DNA from: Sphingomonas sediminicola
GTDB taxonomy: Bacteria; Pseudomonadota; Alphaproteobacteria; Sphingomonadales; Sphingomonadaceae
Direction: 5' to 3'
Assembly (NCBI RefSeq): GCF_014489515.1
Contig: NZ_CP060782.1
Span: 1,736,001-1,800,000, forward strand
DNA: 64,000 bases
Part shown: positions 1 through 8,073 of the stretch, in pieces
How the letters are laid out: each line of letters begins with the position of its first letter
Numbering within the stretch: the stretch's first letter is position 1
Position numbers and translations under genes: made by a program
The notes under the pieces: model-generated
The model's input: only the letters and a program-made list of their open reading frames with translations
Told to the model about the DNA's origin: nothing
The model's database searches: none

Positions 1-69
1 GCCTCGATCATCGTCGGAGCTTCGCTGCTGCTTTGGGCTCTGATTCTCTGGAGCGTGGGGATTCTCTGA
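1..69 (+). CDS. C-terminal tail of a membrane protein (partial)
   Basis: The window opens inside a reading frame that stops at the TGA ending at 69. The 22 visible residues are almost all hydrophobic (ending LWSVGIL) and look like a single C-terminal membrane helix. Nothing more can be said about the family because the rest lies outside the window. A hairpin terminator follows 25 bases later, which supports this being a real gene end. Confidence 0.5.
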   Translation, partial: ASIIVGASLLLWALILWSVGIL

Positions 70-93
70 CCCAAAGAAGGAATGAAAGAAAGA

Positions 94-122
94 AGGAGCG
101 CCGGCGTTGGGCCGGCGCTCCT
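94..122. terminator. Bidirectional hairpin terminator
   Basis: There is a perfect 12-bp stem (AGGAGCGCCGGC with its complement) around the 5-base loop GTTGG. It sits between the partial plus-strand gene and the minus-strand gene ending at 144. Pyrimidine-rich sequence follows on both strands (CTCTTGCTTCGTTTC on plus, TTCTTTCTTTC on minus), so it could stop transcription from both sides. Confidence 0.75.
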
Positions 123-143
123 CTTGCTTCGTTTCAACCGCGA

Positions 144-617
144 TTAGCGGCGGTAGACGTCGACGTCACGGATGTAGCCGCGGTAGTCCACGCTGCACCT
201 GAACGACAGGTCAGGCTGATAGCTGTAGCCGGTCGCGCCGTAAGCGCCGTAGCCGTATGGACTATAGGCATACGCCCGGCCGCTGGTAGCGAGGCCGCGA
301 ACAGTCATCGACCTGCGGTTAGGACTGACCTGCGTAACCTGGAGAACGCGTCCACTCGGCTGCCTGGCGCCAAGCACTGCACCGAGAATTCCGGTCATGC
401 CGACGCTACGATTGAGACGGCTCTGGACGGCCGCGGCGCACTGCTGAGCCGCCATGTTGGTCACATTGGCATTGTAACCGTAGGCATTGCCGTAAGGGGC
501 GCCATATGGCGACGCATAGCGGGGCGCGTAGCTATAATATTGAGCCGCTGCAGGAGCGGCCGTTGCGAGCGCAGCGATACCTGCCGCACTGGCGAAAATC
601 TTTGTAAACATGGTCAT
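144..617 (-). CDS. Secreted Tyr/Gly/Ala-rich hypothetical protein
   Basis: This is a 157-residue protein with a clear Sec signal peptide (residues 1-25, cleavage near AAA-Q). A low-complexity stretch rich in Tyr, Gly, Pro and Ala follows (26-55). The globular part has two cysteines, C60 and C141, that could form a disulfide. A second Tyr/Gly-rich patch lies at about 114-133. The start is chosen because GAAAGGAG lies just upstream of the ATG. I do not recognise a named domain. Proteins of this sort are common periplasmic or surface proteins of sphingomonads, but the function is unknown. Confidence 0.7.
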   Translation of the reverse strand: MTMFTKIFASAAGIAALATAAPAAAQYYSYAPRYASPYGAPYGNAYGYNANVTNMAAQQCAAAVQSRLNRSVGMTGILGAVLGARQPSGRVLQVTQVSPNRRSMTVRGLATSGRAYAYSPYGYGAYGATGYSYQPDLSFRCSVDYRGYIRDVDVYRR

Positions 618-828
618 GGCTCGTCTCCTTTCAGATTACAGGAGCCTTCGACCGATTAAACGAACGGCAGCGGGCCGAAGGGTGCTGCATCCGTCTCGGA
701 GAAACCTCGGCTCACCGCCGAAGCGTGAACGGTTGGTGAATTATGGATCCCGCGTAATTTGACCCCGCCAGATTGCTTAGAGATGTGAAACCGCTAGCCT
801 CGCGACGAAGGACCGCAAACGGGGGCGC

Positions 829-1446
829 GTGATGGTTCCTGCCGTGTTCGTCATCGACGATTTTCTCCGCAATGCCGAAGAGGTCCGCCGCCAGGCACTC
901 GGCCTAAGCTATGCCGTGGGCGGCCGCTACCCCGGCCTCAACTCCATCGAGAAGCTTCGAATCGAAGGGCTCGACCAAGTCGTCTCGACACTCGTGCACG
1001 AGCAGGTGCGCGCGCCATGGACCGAGGATTTCTCGCATGGTCACTGTCGCGTCGCACTGGCCTCTGACGAGCAGATCGCGCGCATTCACATCGACCAGAG
1101 CCATTGGTCCGGAATCCTCTACCTGAGCCGGCCCGAAGATTGCCAGGGCGGGACCGAATTCTTCCGGCACAAGAGGACCGGAACCGACCGCGTGCCGATG
1201 GACGAGGAGAGCCTGAAGGCGATCGGCTATTCGACCTACGAGGAACTCCAGAAGGACATTCTCGACAAGGATGCGCTCGACCGCTCGAAGTGGGAGCACA
1301 CCATGACCGTGCCGATGCGCTTCAACCGGCTGGTCTTGCTGCAACCGCATTATTGGCACACGGCGGGCCCGGGGTTCGGCGACAGCCTCGAAAACGGCCG
1401 CCTGATCTACGTGATGTTCTTCTTGCGCGGCCAGCCGCAGCAGTAG
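829..1446 (+). CDS. DUF6445-like protein, probable 2-oxoglutarate/Fe(II) oxygenase fold
   Basis: The 205-residue protein opens with a hydrophobic strand (VFVIDDF), then has YPGL, an H87-x-D89 pair (RIHIDQ), a TEFF-R segment, and a distal histidine in HTAG (H177) followed by R191. The spacing of HxD, distal His and Arg resembles the Fe(II)/2-oxoglutarate oxygenase cupin. The order of blocks matches the DUF6445 protein at 48401-49027 (YPGL, HxD, TxFxR, TG-[DE]-RV, RLV, H-[TS]-[AS]-G), so I treat the two as relatives. The start has two adjacent Met codons. A VOC gene follows 11 bases downstream and may be co-transcribed. Substrate is unknown; metal binding is inferred. Confidence 0.65.
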   Translation: MMVPAVFVIDDFLRNAEEVRRQALGLSYAVGGRYPGLNSIEKLRIEGLDQVVSTLVHEQVRAPWTEDFSHGHCRVALASDEQIARIHIDQSHWSGILYLSRPEDCQGGTEFFRHKRTGTDRVPMDEESLKAIGYSTYEELQKDILDKDALDRSKWEHTMTVPMRFNRLVLLQPHYWHTAGPGFGDSLENGRLIYVMFFLRGQPQQ

Positions 1447-1457
1447 GAATCCAACAA

Positions 1458-1820
1458 ATGGACCACGCGACACCAAATCTTCCCTCGCGCGATTTCGAGG
1501 CGACGTCGCAATTCTACGGAAAGCTTGGATTCAGCGAGAGCTGGCGAGACCGCGGCTGGATGATCCTGAAGCGCGACGGCGCGGCGCTGGAATTCTTTCC
1601 TTATCCCGATCTCGATCCGCTCGAGAGCTCGTTCGGCTGCTGCCTCAGGCTCGACGACCTTGAGTCCTTCTATCGAACCTGCCGGGATGCCGGGGTGCCG
1701 GAAACCAGCGGAGGCCAGCCCAGGCTCCAGCTGCCTCGGAAAGAGCCCAGCGGTCTTACGATTGCCTATCTTGTCGATCCGGACGGATCGCTTGTCCGAA
1801 TCGTGCAGAATCCGGCCTAG
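1458..1820 (+). CDS. VOC / bleomycin-resistance-like protein
   Basis: This 120-residue protein has the vicinal-oxygen-chelate pattern. It opens with ATPNLPSRDFEAT and FYGKLGF, then has a WMILKRDG strand, ALEFFPYP, a second half starting CCLRLDDL, and a closing strand near YLVDPDGSLVRI. This resembles the small bleomycin-binding proteins of the glyoxalase/Ble group. Resistance is a family association, not shown here. The start at 1458 is taken because it gives the conserved N-terminus MDHATPNLPS and lies 11 bases after the preceding stop. Confidence 0.8.
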   Translation: MDHATPNLPSRDFEATSQFYGKLGFSESWRDRGWMILKRDGAALEFFPYPDLDPLESSFGCCLRLDDLESFYRTCRDAGVPETSGGQPRLQLPRKEPSGLTIAYLVDPDGSLVRIVQNPA

Positions 1821-1972
1821 TCAGCTCGGCGTTCACCCTCCCGCCGTTCTCCCTCACGTCGATCATCGGTGCGCCCGCCCTGCCGGCGCTTGATCCCGGA
1901 CCTGCGTTCCTCGCCGTCCCGGCGTTCCGGGTTTTGACGGCGGTCCCCATTCTCGGTGTCCTGATCGGCCAT
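1817..1972 (-). CDS. Small Arg/Glu-rich hydrophilic protein
   Basis: This is a 51-residue open frame starting ATG at 1972, with AGGGTAGGA about 10 bases upstream. It is made almost entirely of short charged repeats of the type RR-x-GERR and has no hydrophobic core, so it is probably disordered. In the sequence as given it is fused in frame to the PilZ gene. That fusion exists only because of a base missing from the PilZ frame. With that repaired, PilZ ends at 1992 and this becomes a separate downstream gene. It overlaps the convergent VOC gene end by 4 bases. Function unknown; it may be spurious. Confidence 0.4.
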   Translation of the reverse strand: MADQDTENGDRRQNPERRDGEERRSGIKRRQGGRTDDRREGERREGERRAD

Positions 1973-1991
1973 CGCCAGAAATCCTACCCTG

Positions 1992-2269
1992 TTAGGACCA
2001 TTGGTCCCAATTGATTGGCGCAAGGAAGACACCCCCGCCTCGTTGCCGAGCGCCCAGCGGATCTGCGCCGGAAATTGTTCGCCGCGCTCGACGCGCAGTG
2101 TCACATGCTCCCCGATACGGGGCGTCTCTGAAATCTCGAGGCGGAAGCCCCCGCTCGAGATATCGAGAATCGTAGCAGGCGATTCCACACCATCGGAATT
2201 GACCAGCATCACCTGGCGCCGAACATCCACTCTCGGCGCACGCTTTATGATTCCGGGTGTTCGAGCCAT
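1992..2269 (-). CDS. PilZ-domain protein (apparent frameshift)
   Basis: The N-terminus MARTP, the RAPRVDVRR segment and the DISSGGFRLE segment match the c-di-GMP-binding signature of small stand-alone PilZ proteins (RxxxR followed later by D/NxSxxG). The frame breaks at the C5 run 2032-2036. Adding one base restores the ending GGVFLAPINWDQWS and a stop at 1992, giving about 92 residues, a normal length for this group. I chose ATG 2269 because GGGGAG lies about 8 bases upstream. An upstream in-frame Met at 2302 is possible. Role: probable c-di-GMP effector for motility, surface or envelope functions, partner unknown. Confidence 0.7.
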
Positions 2270-2324
2270 CGGCCTGCTCCCCACTCGGCACGACCTTAAC
2301 ATAGATAATGGTCGAAATGCAGGC

Positions 2325-2936
2325 CTAGTTCTGGCGACCTAGGCGCCGGTCCAATCCAATCAGCGCCAACGCCATGATAGCGAAGCCGCAAATCAGGACG
2401 GCAATACTGATCTGGAGGTCAGCCGGCGATTGGGTCGTTGGATTGAGGAACCAGTAGGCGTACCAGCCGTCCATCAATCCGCGACCGATCGCATAGACGA
2501 TGTAGAGCGCGGGCGGCAGAAGCGCCCACCCGATCTCACGCCACCCGAGGCGCGGGTGCGGCGCGACGATCCAGAGGATCAGCCAGAGCAACGGCGCGCC
2601 GTCGTGGAGCGCGATGTCGGCGACTTTCTGCAGTCCCGTCGGGTTCCACAGCGAGCGGAGCGCGATGGAGTAGACCAGCCCGACCATCAGAATCGAAGTT
2701 GCGACCATCAACCGCGCCCGGGGTCCGGCCAGTCCGGCGGTCCCGCCAAGAGCAAGTGCTGTCGCCGAAGCGGCTGCCCCGATGTTGGTCAGGATGGTGA
2801 AGAAGCCGACGAAGCGCCACGTACCAACCGCCGGTCCCAAATTGCCGACGATCAGCACGAGCTGCAGCCCGAGACCGGCCCAGCCGGTCAAAGCGGCAAT
2901 TCCAGCGAAAGCCCTGACGACCGATGCGCGCCTCAC
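2325..2936 (-). CDS. Pr6Pr family integral membrane protein
   Basis: This 203-residue protein has about six predicted transmembrane helices and very short loops. Conserved-looking elements are WRFVGFFTILTNI in the second helix region, a YSIALRSLWNPTG loop, and the motif HDGAPLLW before helix four. This pattern fits the Pr6Pr (FAR-17a/AIG1-like) group of bacterial membrane proteins, whose biochemical role is not established. It is transcribed away from the GNAT gene at 2983, with a 46-base gap that must hold both start regions. Confidence 0.75.
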   Translation of the reverse strand: MRRASVVRAFAGIAALTGWAGLGLQLVLIVGNLGPAVGTWRFVGFFTILTNIGAAASATALALGGTAGLAGPRARLMVATSILMVGLVYSIALRSLWNPTGLQKVADIALHDGAPLLWLILWIVAPHPRLGWREIGWALLPPALYIVYAIGRGLMDGWYAYWFLNPTTQSPADLQISIAVLICGFAIMALALIGLDRRLGRQN

Positions 2937-2982
2937 GCAATGTCCCTAGCACGAGACGCCGCGGGCGCGCTAAGCCAACTGA

Positions 2983-3300
2983 ATGGCTACCGAACCGCTC
3001 CTCGTCCGCGACAATCCCGAACGACATCGTTTCGAAATCGATCTCGGCGACGGGTCTTTCGCGATCGTCGAATACACCCTCGCAGCGGACAAGATCATGT
3101 TCATCCACACCGGGGTTCCGGAAGCGCATGAAGGCAAGGGCATCGGCACGACCCTCATCCGGTTCGCCCTCGACGCGGCTCGTGAGCGTGGGCTGAAGGT
3201 CATTCCGATTTGCCCCTTCTTCGCTGCCTACATGCAGAAGCATGCCGAGGTTCAGGACCTGCTCGATCCGACCTGGCAAAAGAAGTTCGGCCTCGATTGA
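2983..3300 (+). CDS. YjdJ-like small GNAT N-acetyltransferase
   Basis: This is a 105-residue short-form GNAT. The acetyl-CoA pyrophosphate-binding signature is visible as HEGKGIGTTL, preceded by the strand MFIHTGVPEA. The IPICPFFAAYMQKH stretch is typical of the YjdJ/YidJ subgroup. These proteins lack most of the N-terminal half of standard GNATs. The acceptor substrate is unknown. The downstream GFA gene starts 66 bases later on the same strand. Confidence 0.8.
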   Translation: MATEPLLVRDNPERHRFEIDLGDGSFAIVEYTLAADKIMFIHTGVPEAHEGKGIGTTLIRFALDAARERGLKVIPICPFFAAYMQKHAEVQDLLDPTWQKKFGLD

Positions 3301-3366
3301 TCCGGAACCGGCACGAACGTCGTTCGCTTACGGGCGGATGGAAAAAATTCGAGCGGGAGAACCGCG

Positions 3367-3780
3367 ATGGAACAGCATTACGAAGGTGGCTGCCACTGCG
3401 GCGCGGTTCAATACGAAGTCGACCTCGACCTCGAGAAGGGCACGATCCGCTGCAACTGCTCGCTCTGCAGCAAGTCGCGCGCCTGGTTCGCATTCACGCC
3501 GGCCGACAAGTTCCAGCTGAAGAGCGGGGACGATAGTCTCACACGGTATCGGTGGACCCCACCGAATCGACCGCAACCCAATCTGACCTATTACACCTGC
3601 TCGACCTGCGGCGTTCGCACCCACGCAGGAGGCATGGACCCGAAGGGCCAGCATATGGTGGCCGTCCAGGTCGCGACGCTTGAGGGCGCCGACCCGGACG
3701 CGCTCGCGACGAGCGTTCACTACGTGGACGGCCGGCACGACCGGTTTGACCGCGAGCCGGAGCACAGCGACGCTCTTTAG
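3367..3780 (+). CDS. GFA family zinc protein (glutathione-dependent formaldehyde-activating-like)
   Basis: This 137-residue protein carries the full cysteine pattern of the GFA fold. C9-x-C11 and C78-x-x-C81 should form the structural zinc site, and C29-x-C31-x-x-C34 the second site. Family members include the enzyme that condenses formaldehyde with glutathione, but most small GFA proteins have no tested substrate, so a generic name is used. GGAGAACCGCG lies upstream of the ATG. The gene follows the GNAT gene on the same strand. Confidence 0.85.
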   Translation: MEQHYEGGCHCGAVQYEVDLDLEKGTIRCNCSLCSKSRAWFAFTPADKFQLKSGDDSLTRYRWTPPNRPQPNLTYYTCSTCGVRTHAGGMDPKGQHMVAVQVATLEGADPDALATSVHYVDGRHDRFDREPEHSDAL

Positions 3781-3857
3781 CGGCGCCGTGTATCCGGAGC
3801 GGGATGGAACCGGCGCCGTAACAACGCGGTTTCCGCTGGACGCGACGGAGGGCTGAA

Positions 3858-4412
3858 TTGTCCGACACGGCTCGGAAGAACATCATTCGAATGGCAGGAA
3901 TCCTGATCGTCATCCTGGCGGCAGGATCGGCGCTTCTGCCGATGGAGCGCGGGCTGCCAGGGCGGCTGGTCGTCGGGTATCTGCTCCTGGCCGCCGGCAT
4001 TATCGAGCTTTTGGCTGCCATGGCCCGCCGCATCCATCGGCCAAGCGCGGCGGTTGCGGGCACGGCCACCGTTCTTGCGGGACTAAGGCTGCTGCTCGAT
4101 CCCGAGGCCAGCTTCTTTCCCGTCCTCAATATGGTTATCCTATGGCTCATCGTGCGCGCGGCCGCCCTCGCCTTCGCGGCCAGCCGCTGCCACCCGCCGC
4201 TCCGCAACTGGTTTGCCTTCTCCGCGGCGACCGACTTCCTGCTCGCGATCCTGCTGCTCGCAGGACTTCCGATCGCGCTGGTCGCCGCGGGCCTCTTCGG
4301 CCAGCCCAGCGAGATCATCGCTACCTTCGCCTGGGTCCTTGCGATCAGCTTTGTAGCGACCGGCTGCCTGCTGATTGCCGCAGCGCCCGCAGAGGCGACG
4401 GAGCGGGAATAA
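3858..4412 (+). CDS. Small multi-pass membrane protein (HdeD/DUF308-like)
   Basis: The protein has 184 residues and about six hydrophobic helices in paired hairpins. They include IAGILIVILAAGSALL-type and VVGYLLLAAGIIELLAA-type segments. This layout resembles HdeD/DUF308 membrane proteins, but no diagnostic motif is seen. The start is TTG at 3858, supported by GGAGGG seven bases upstream; no ATG lies nearby. It has no close partner, and the next gene starts 130 bases later. Confidence 0.6.
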   Translation: MSDTARKNIIRMAGILIVILAAGSALLPMERGLPGRLVVGYLLLAAGIIELLAAMARRIHRPSAAVAGTATVLAGLRLLLDPEASFFPVLNMVILWLIVRAAALAFAASRCHPPLRNWFAFSAATDFLLAILLLAGLPIALVAAGLFGQPSEIIATFAWVLAISFVATGCLLIAAAPAEATERE

Positions 4413-4542
4413 CAAGTCGCACAAGCCGGGATGAAGTCCAGCGGGCGGGTCGTTTCTGGATCAGGAAGCGAACATTGAAGGAACCCGACTCGGGCCGCGC
4501 GCATTAAATCAACCAAAGTCAAGATTTAAAAAGAGACAAGAA

Positions 4543-5093
4543 ATGAGGAAGCTAGCGCTCGCGCTTGCGGCTACGGCAGTTTGTAGCCTCAGCGTCCCGC
4601 GACCCCGGCCCTCGCCGCGGTCGAGACGATCGAAGCCCAGATGACGGCAGCCAGCGCCGCATCGATTGCCCGTCAGGACATGTTCGACGCATTCGGCGAG
4701 GACACGATCAAGCCCGGTCAGTATCTATGGCGCGACGTGCCAAGGGATGCCGGCGAAGAGCGGGTGGTGATCAGCCTCTCGGACCAGCTGGCCTATCTGT
4801 ACCGTGGCAACACTCTCGTCGCGGCTGCCTCCATCTCGACGGCGAAGGCGCCTAAGATCACCCCGACGGGTATCTTCACCATACTCGAGAAGCGGCCGAT
4901 GTACCGGTCGAAGAAGTATGACAACGCGCCGATGCCGTTCATGCAGCGCATCGACGACTACGGGATCGCGATGCACGCGGGCTACAATCCGGGCGAGCCA
5001 GCATCGCACGGATGCATCCGGCTTCCAGCCAAGTTTGCCTCGAAGCTCTACCAGGTCACGGGCGTCGGAACGCCTGTTCTGATCGGCGCCTGA
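4543..5093 (+). CDS. Secreted L,D-transpeptidase (YkuD domain; apparent frameshift in signal peptide)
   Basis: The mature part has the YkuD catalytic signature (HAGYNPGEPASHGCIRLP), with the nucleophilic Cys in SHGCIRLP. It should form 3-3 cross-links or attach proteins to peptidoglycan in the periplasm. Translation from ATG 4543 gives a good signal peptide (MRKLALALAATAVCSLSVP) but then runs out of frame. Adding one base near 4596-4600 joins it to ATPALA-AVETIEAQ and on to the catalytic domain, about 183 residues in all. As written, only the segment from 4641 is open. A second, larger L,D-transpeptidase lies at 59205-60705. Confidence 0.8.
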
Positions 5094-5107
5094 CGATCTT
5101 CCGGCGC

Positions 5108-5142
5108 GGCTGGTCCCGGTATCCCCTTCACCGGGACCAGCC
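5108..5142 (+). terminator. Hairpin terminator after the L,D-transpeptidase gene
   Basis: There is a perfect 13-bp stem (GGCTGGTCCCGGT with its complement) and a 9-base loop, starting 14 bases after the stop codon. No T-run follows, so it may act as an mRNA 3'-end stabiliser or as a weak terminator. Confidence 0.6.
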
Positions 5143-5199
5143 GATCACGAAGGTTCCGGTGAGTGAAGGACAGTCCACCAAAACCAGACGAGTGGGAAG

Positions 5200-5388
5200 A
5201 TGAACAACAGAACCGTCCATGACGAACCGAGCGACGTAGACGCGGAAGAAGGTGTCGTGGTCCAGAAGGGACCGGACGACGTCAATGTGCGTCTCACGCC
5301 CGATGCTGCCGAGGAAACGTCGGACCGGTTAACAATCGGCGCGATGAAAGCTCGCGGGCAGCGATACTTCTCAGATCAGAAAAAATGA
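5200..5388 (+). CDS. Small acidic hypothetical protein
   Basis: This 62-residue hydrophilic protein is acidic in its first half (EPSDVDAEEG) and basic at its end. It has no signal peptide, membrane segment or recognisable motif. The ATG is preceded by GAGTGGGAAG. It stands alone between two hairpins. Codon use is similar to the neighbours, which favours a real gene, but nothing indicates function. Confidence 0.5.
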   Translation: MNNRTVHDEPSDVDAEEGVVVQKGPDDVNVRLTPDAAEETSDRLTIGAMKARGQRYFSDQKK

Positions 5389-5390
5389 AA

Positions 5391-5411
5391 AGGGCCGCGG
5401 GTGGCGGCCCT
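5391..5411 (+). terminator. Hairpin after the small acidic gene
   Basis: AGGGCCGC pairs with GCGGCCCT around a 5-base loop, starting 3 bases after the stop codon. An A-run (AAAAAATGAAAA) precedes it and no T-run follows on the plus strand. On the minus strand the A-run would read as a U-tract, so it could also stop transcripts coming from the right. Confidence 0.5.
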
Positions 5412-5774
5412 GAATTGGATTCGGAAGGTGACGAGACAAAAGCCGTCCGGGTGGAGGGTGGGGTGTCAGGCCCTCGCCCCATCACCTTCCGATGCCTGCA
5501 TGACGGCTCTCGAAAGAACCGTCACGCAAGGTAAGCGCGGAACGCTTTGAAACCGGCGCACGCAGACAGGTTCAATCCGAAAATCTCCCCCACCTACGAC
5601 AGGCCGACCCTTTAAACGCCCCGAGTCGCGCGTACCAAAACGGGAGATTAGCATGAATTTTACGGGAGTCGGACTCTTCTGTGCATAAGTCGGTGGATCG
5701 CAACGCGATTTGCGATGCGGACGCCAATTTCCCGATGCAGAAAGCTCGTCCGAGCGGCCGAATTACGTTTGTGG
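5412..5774. other. Intergenic region with one long inverted repeat
   Basis: No gene is supported here. The notable element is a perfect 11-bp inverted repeat, TCGGAAGGTGA at 5421-5431 and TCACCTTCCGA at 5482-5492. It encloses about 50 bases that include G-rich and C-rich tracts. It could fold as a long stem-loop and may mark a small RNA or a regulatory site. The remainder up to the hemerythrin stop at 5775 shows nothing recognisable. Confidence 0.35.
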
Positions 5775-6286
5775 CTAAACCTCGACTTCTTCGAGAGTCG
5801 TGGTTTCCGGAGCCGGCAAACCGCCAGATTTGATCTCGCTCTGGAGCTGCTCCTTGCGCATCGCCATCTGCTCTCCAAGCGCGTCGAGATCCACGTCGGC
5901 AGCCCGGGCCTGGGCGAAAAGCCCTCCTTGGGCTTCTCTTCTTCCTCCACGTGATGCTCGATCTCTTCGCTGAGCACCTTCACCTTGGCGTCGTAGAATT
6001 CGTCGGAGGGCTCGCCCGCCTCGATCTCGGCGATCATGACTTTGGCGGCGTCATGCTCAACGAAGCTTTCCTTGAGCAGGTCCTCGTCAATCTTTCCCTC
6101 GAGAGCCGGATAGAAGATTTCCTCCTCGAGGACCGTGTGGATCGTCAGCTCCGTGCAGATCTCGAGAGCCAGCTTCTGTTTGCGACCATCGCCCTTCGCC
6201 TTCTCGAACTGTTCGAACAGGTCTTCGACCTTGCGATGATCTTCTTTGAGAAGGGCGATTGCGTCCTGCGACTTCGTGGTGACCAT
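5775..6286 (-). CDS. Hemerythrin HHE-domain protein (apparent frameshift)
   Basis: The N-terminal 120 residues form a four-helix hemerythrin-like domain. Metal-ligand candidates are in LKEDHRKVE, IHTVLEEEIFYP, FVEHDAAK and EIEHHVEEEE. Such proteins bind a di-iron centre and are linked to oxygen, NO or iron-stress sensing. The frame breaks at the A4 run 5917-5920 (T-run in the gene). One added base restores a helical tail ending in LEEVEV with a stop at 5775 and about 170 residues. ATG 6286 is preceded by AGGAGGAAT. The gene is divergent from the small membrane protein at 6348. Confidence 0.8.
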
Positions 6287-6347
6287 GGGGATTCCTCCTG
6301 ATTTCAGTAATGAAACCACCACGGTGCGTTGGATGTTCCTGATTTCG

Positions 6348-6602
6348 ATGAAGCCCGACAGCCTGCCAATTCCGACCGACCAAGGTCCCAACTGGAAAGG
6401 GATCGGCTACCTTGTTTCCATCGTCAGCGTTTTCTTCCTCGGCGCCATCGCCTGGCCGAAGCCCGAGGATCCGGAATGGCACCTTCCGGTCCTGATCGCC
6501 GGAATGGCGGCATCAATCCTCGGAATGGGCTTCCGTTATCTTGCTCATCGAAAGCAGCAGGCCGAAATCAAGAAGACCAAGGCTGAAGCCCGCAGCAGCT
6601 AG
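6348..6602 (+). CDS. Small two-helix membrane protein
   Basis: From ATG 6348 this is about 84 residues. A short Pro-rich lead is followed by one hydrophobic helix (YLVSIVSVFFLGAIAW), a second (VLIAGMAASILGMGF) and a basic, lysine-rich tail (KKTKAEARSS). Alternative Met starts lie upstream at 6333 and beyond. It shares its promoter region with the divergent hemerythrin gene. Family not recognised. Confidence 0.5.
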   Translation: MKPDSLPIPTDQGPNWKGIGYLVSIVSVFFLGAIAWPKPEDPEWHLPVLIAGMAASILGMGFRYLAHRKQQAEIKKTKAEARSS

Positions 6603-6605
6603 GCG

Positions 6606-7943
6606 TCAACCGCGGGAGCGTCTCCTGTCACGGACCGCATTGCCGTCACCGCTGGAGATGTCCTCCTCGTTCTCAGCGCGCGCGATGGATCGCGTCTCCG
6701 CTTTCCCGCCCTTGTCGAGCTCCATCCAATCGCGGAACGGCAGGTGATAGATCATGTCCATCACCTCGAACTCCAGCCCGCCCGGCTGGTTCGTGTTGCT
6801 GTTCCAAAGGGCGACGACGCCGCTCTTCTTCTGCGGATCGAACATGATCAACGAACGGTAGCCGGCGACGCCGCCGCGATGGCCGACGATCCGGTGGCCC
6901 GCATAATCGTAGCTGCGCCAGCCGTAGCCGTAGTCCGCCTCGCCCAGGCGCTCGAGGAACTTGCGGAGACGCCCGCGCTCCCCCGGGGTTTTCACCAGCG
7001 GCGCGTGAATCGTGTTCAGCACCTTGGGCGAAAGGACGTCCGGCATCTCCCCCATCTGCGCGAGCATCCACAGCGACATGTCCTTGATGTTGCTGTTGAC
7101 GCCGCCGGCGGCCGGAACGCGGTAATAATTGTCGTTGAGAGCGATTTCGCGACCCGCCGCGTCGTGCGGCCGGGCCCAGCTCTTCGAGCCGGTCAGGCCG
7201 CCCATCGACACGCTCGCGTTGGTCATTCCAATCGGGTTGAACAGGTTCTGCTGGATCGCACGCTCGTAGGCCTGGTGAGTGATGTTCTCCACGAGCTCTG
7301 ACGCGCCGTCATAGGCGACGTTTTGATAGCTCCAGCAGGTTCCCGGCGGGCAAATCAGGTTGAGCTGCGCGAGGCTCTGGCGGAGGATCTTCGTGTTCTG
7401 ACCTTCCTCCAGCTTATTGTCGTAGGCGTTGCGGTAAAGGCCGAGCCGGTGGCTCAGCATGTCGCCGACGGTCGCGCGATATTCCGCGCCCGCCGGAAGC
7501 TTTAACGTCGGGACGTAGGTCGCGACCGGCCCGTTGAGGTTGACCTTGCCCTGCTCGGCCAATTTCGCGACCATCGTCGCGGCGACACCTTTCGAAACGG
7601 ACGCCCAGCGGAAGACCGTGTCGGGCGTGACCGGCTCGCCGCCATTGGCTTCGGTCTCGCCATAACCCTTGAGGAAGGTGATGCGGCCGTTCTCGACGAT
7701 TCCGACGGCCATTCCGACCATCGATCGCTGCTCCGCCAGCCGCTGAAGGCGACGGTCGATCGACGTGTAATCGACGTCCTCGCGCGCAGAGTTGGACAGT
7801 GCGGCGAGCCGGATGTGCGACTTCGGAATCGTCGGCGCAGGCTGCTTCGGCTCGGGACCGCGCATGGCCAGAACCGACGCCGCAAGCAGCGCAAACGCAC
7901 AAAGTCCTAGAATATGCGGCTTTTCCAACGCGCCTCTCCCCAC
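6606..7943 (-). CDS. Class C beta-lactamase-like serine hydrolase
   Basis: This 445-residue protein has an N-terminal hydrophobic export segment (about residues 11-26). It carries the three active-site motifs of the penicillin-binding/class C fold: S115-x-x-K118 (SVSK), Y206-x-N208 (YQN) and H355-R-G357 (HRG). Such proteins include esterases, D-aminopeptidases and AmpC-type enzymes, so a beta-lactamase function should not be assumed. The frame is intact. A beta-lactamase-related hydrolase and an AmpG-like permease (11158) occur in the same region but are not adjacent. Confidence 0.85.
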   Translation of the reverse strand: MGRGALEKPHILGLCAFALLAASVLAMRGPEPKQPAPTIPKSHIRLAALSNSAREDVDYTSIDRRLQRLAEQRSMVGMAVGIVENGRITFLKGYGETEANGGEPVTPDTVFRWASVSKGVAATMVAKLAEQGKVNLNGPVATYVPTLKLPAGAEYRATVGDMLSHRLGLYRNAYDNKLEEGQNTKILRQSLAQLNLICPPGTCWSYQNVAYDGASELVENITHQAYERAIQQNLFNPIGMTNASVSMGGLTGSKSWARPHDAAGREIALNDNYYRVPAAGGVNSNIKDMSLWMLAQMGEMPDVLSPKVLNTIHAPLVKTPGERGRLRKFLERLGEADYGYGWRSYDYAGHRIVGHRGGVAGYRSLIMFDPQKKSGVVALWNSNTNQPGGLEFEVMDMIYHLPFRDWMELDKGGKAETRSIARAENEEDISSGDGNAVRDRRRSRG

Positions 7944-8073
7944 CCCAACGCAGCTGTGACTGTCGCGCCCAATCTGCTCAACGCCTGCTCGGGCATGCTG
8001 CGGCGAAGCGACCGCGCACCGCGACGAACGCCATACTGGTCATTGGCGGCCTCGTCGCTTAAACACCCCGCCG

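Noticed and set aside
33..659. 208-residue plus-strand frame over the start of the window
   Set aside because: It runs across a terminator hairpin and antisense to a well-formed signal-peptide protein.
5385..5534. 49-residue frame overlapping the end of the small acidic gene (ATGA)
   Set aside because: It covers a hairpin and both arms of the inverted repeat, has low-complexity composition and no recognisable motif; the overlap is likely chance.
5550..5590. GGTTCAATCC resembling a tRNA T-loop
   Set aside because: The flanking bases do not form a T-stem, and no acceptor or anticodon arms are present.
6606..7943. Beta-lactamase resistance gene
   Set aside because: SxxK, YxN and HxG motifs also occur in esterases and peptidases of the same fold; nothing specific to an antibiotic-hydrolysing enzyme is seen.
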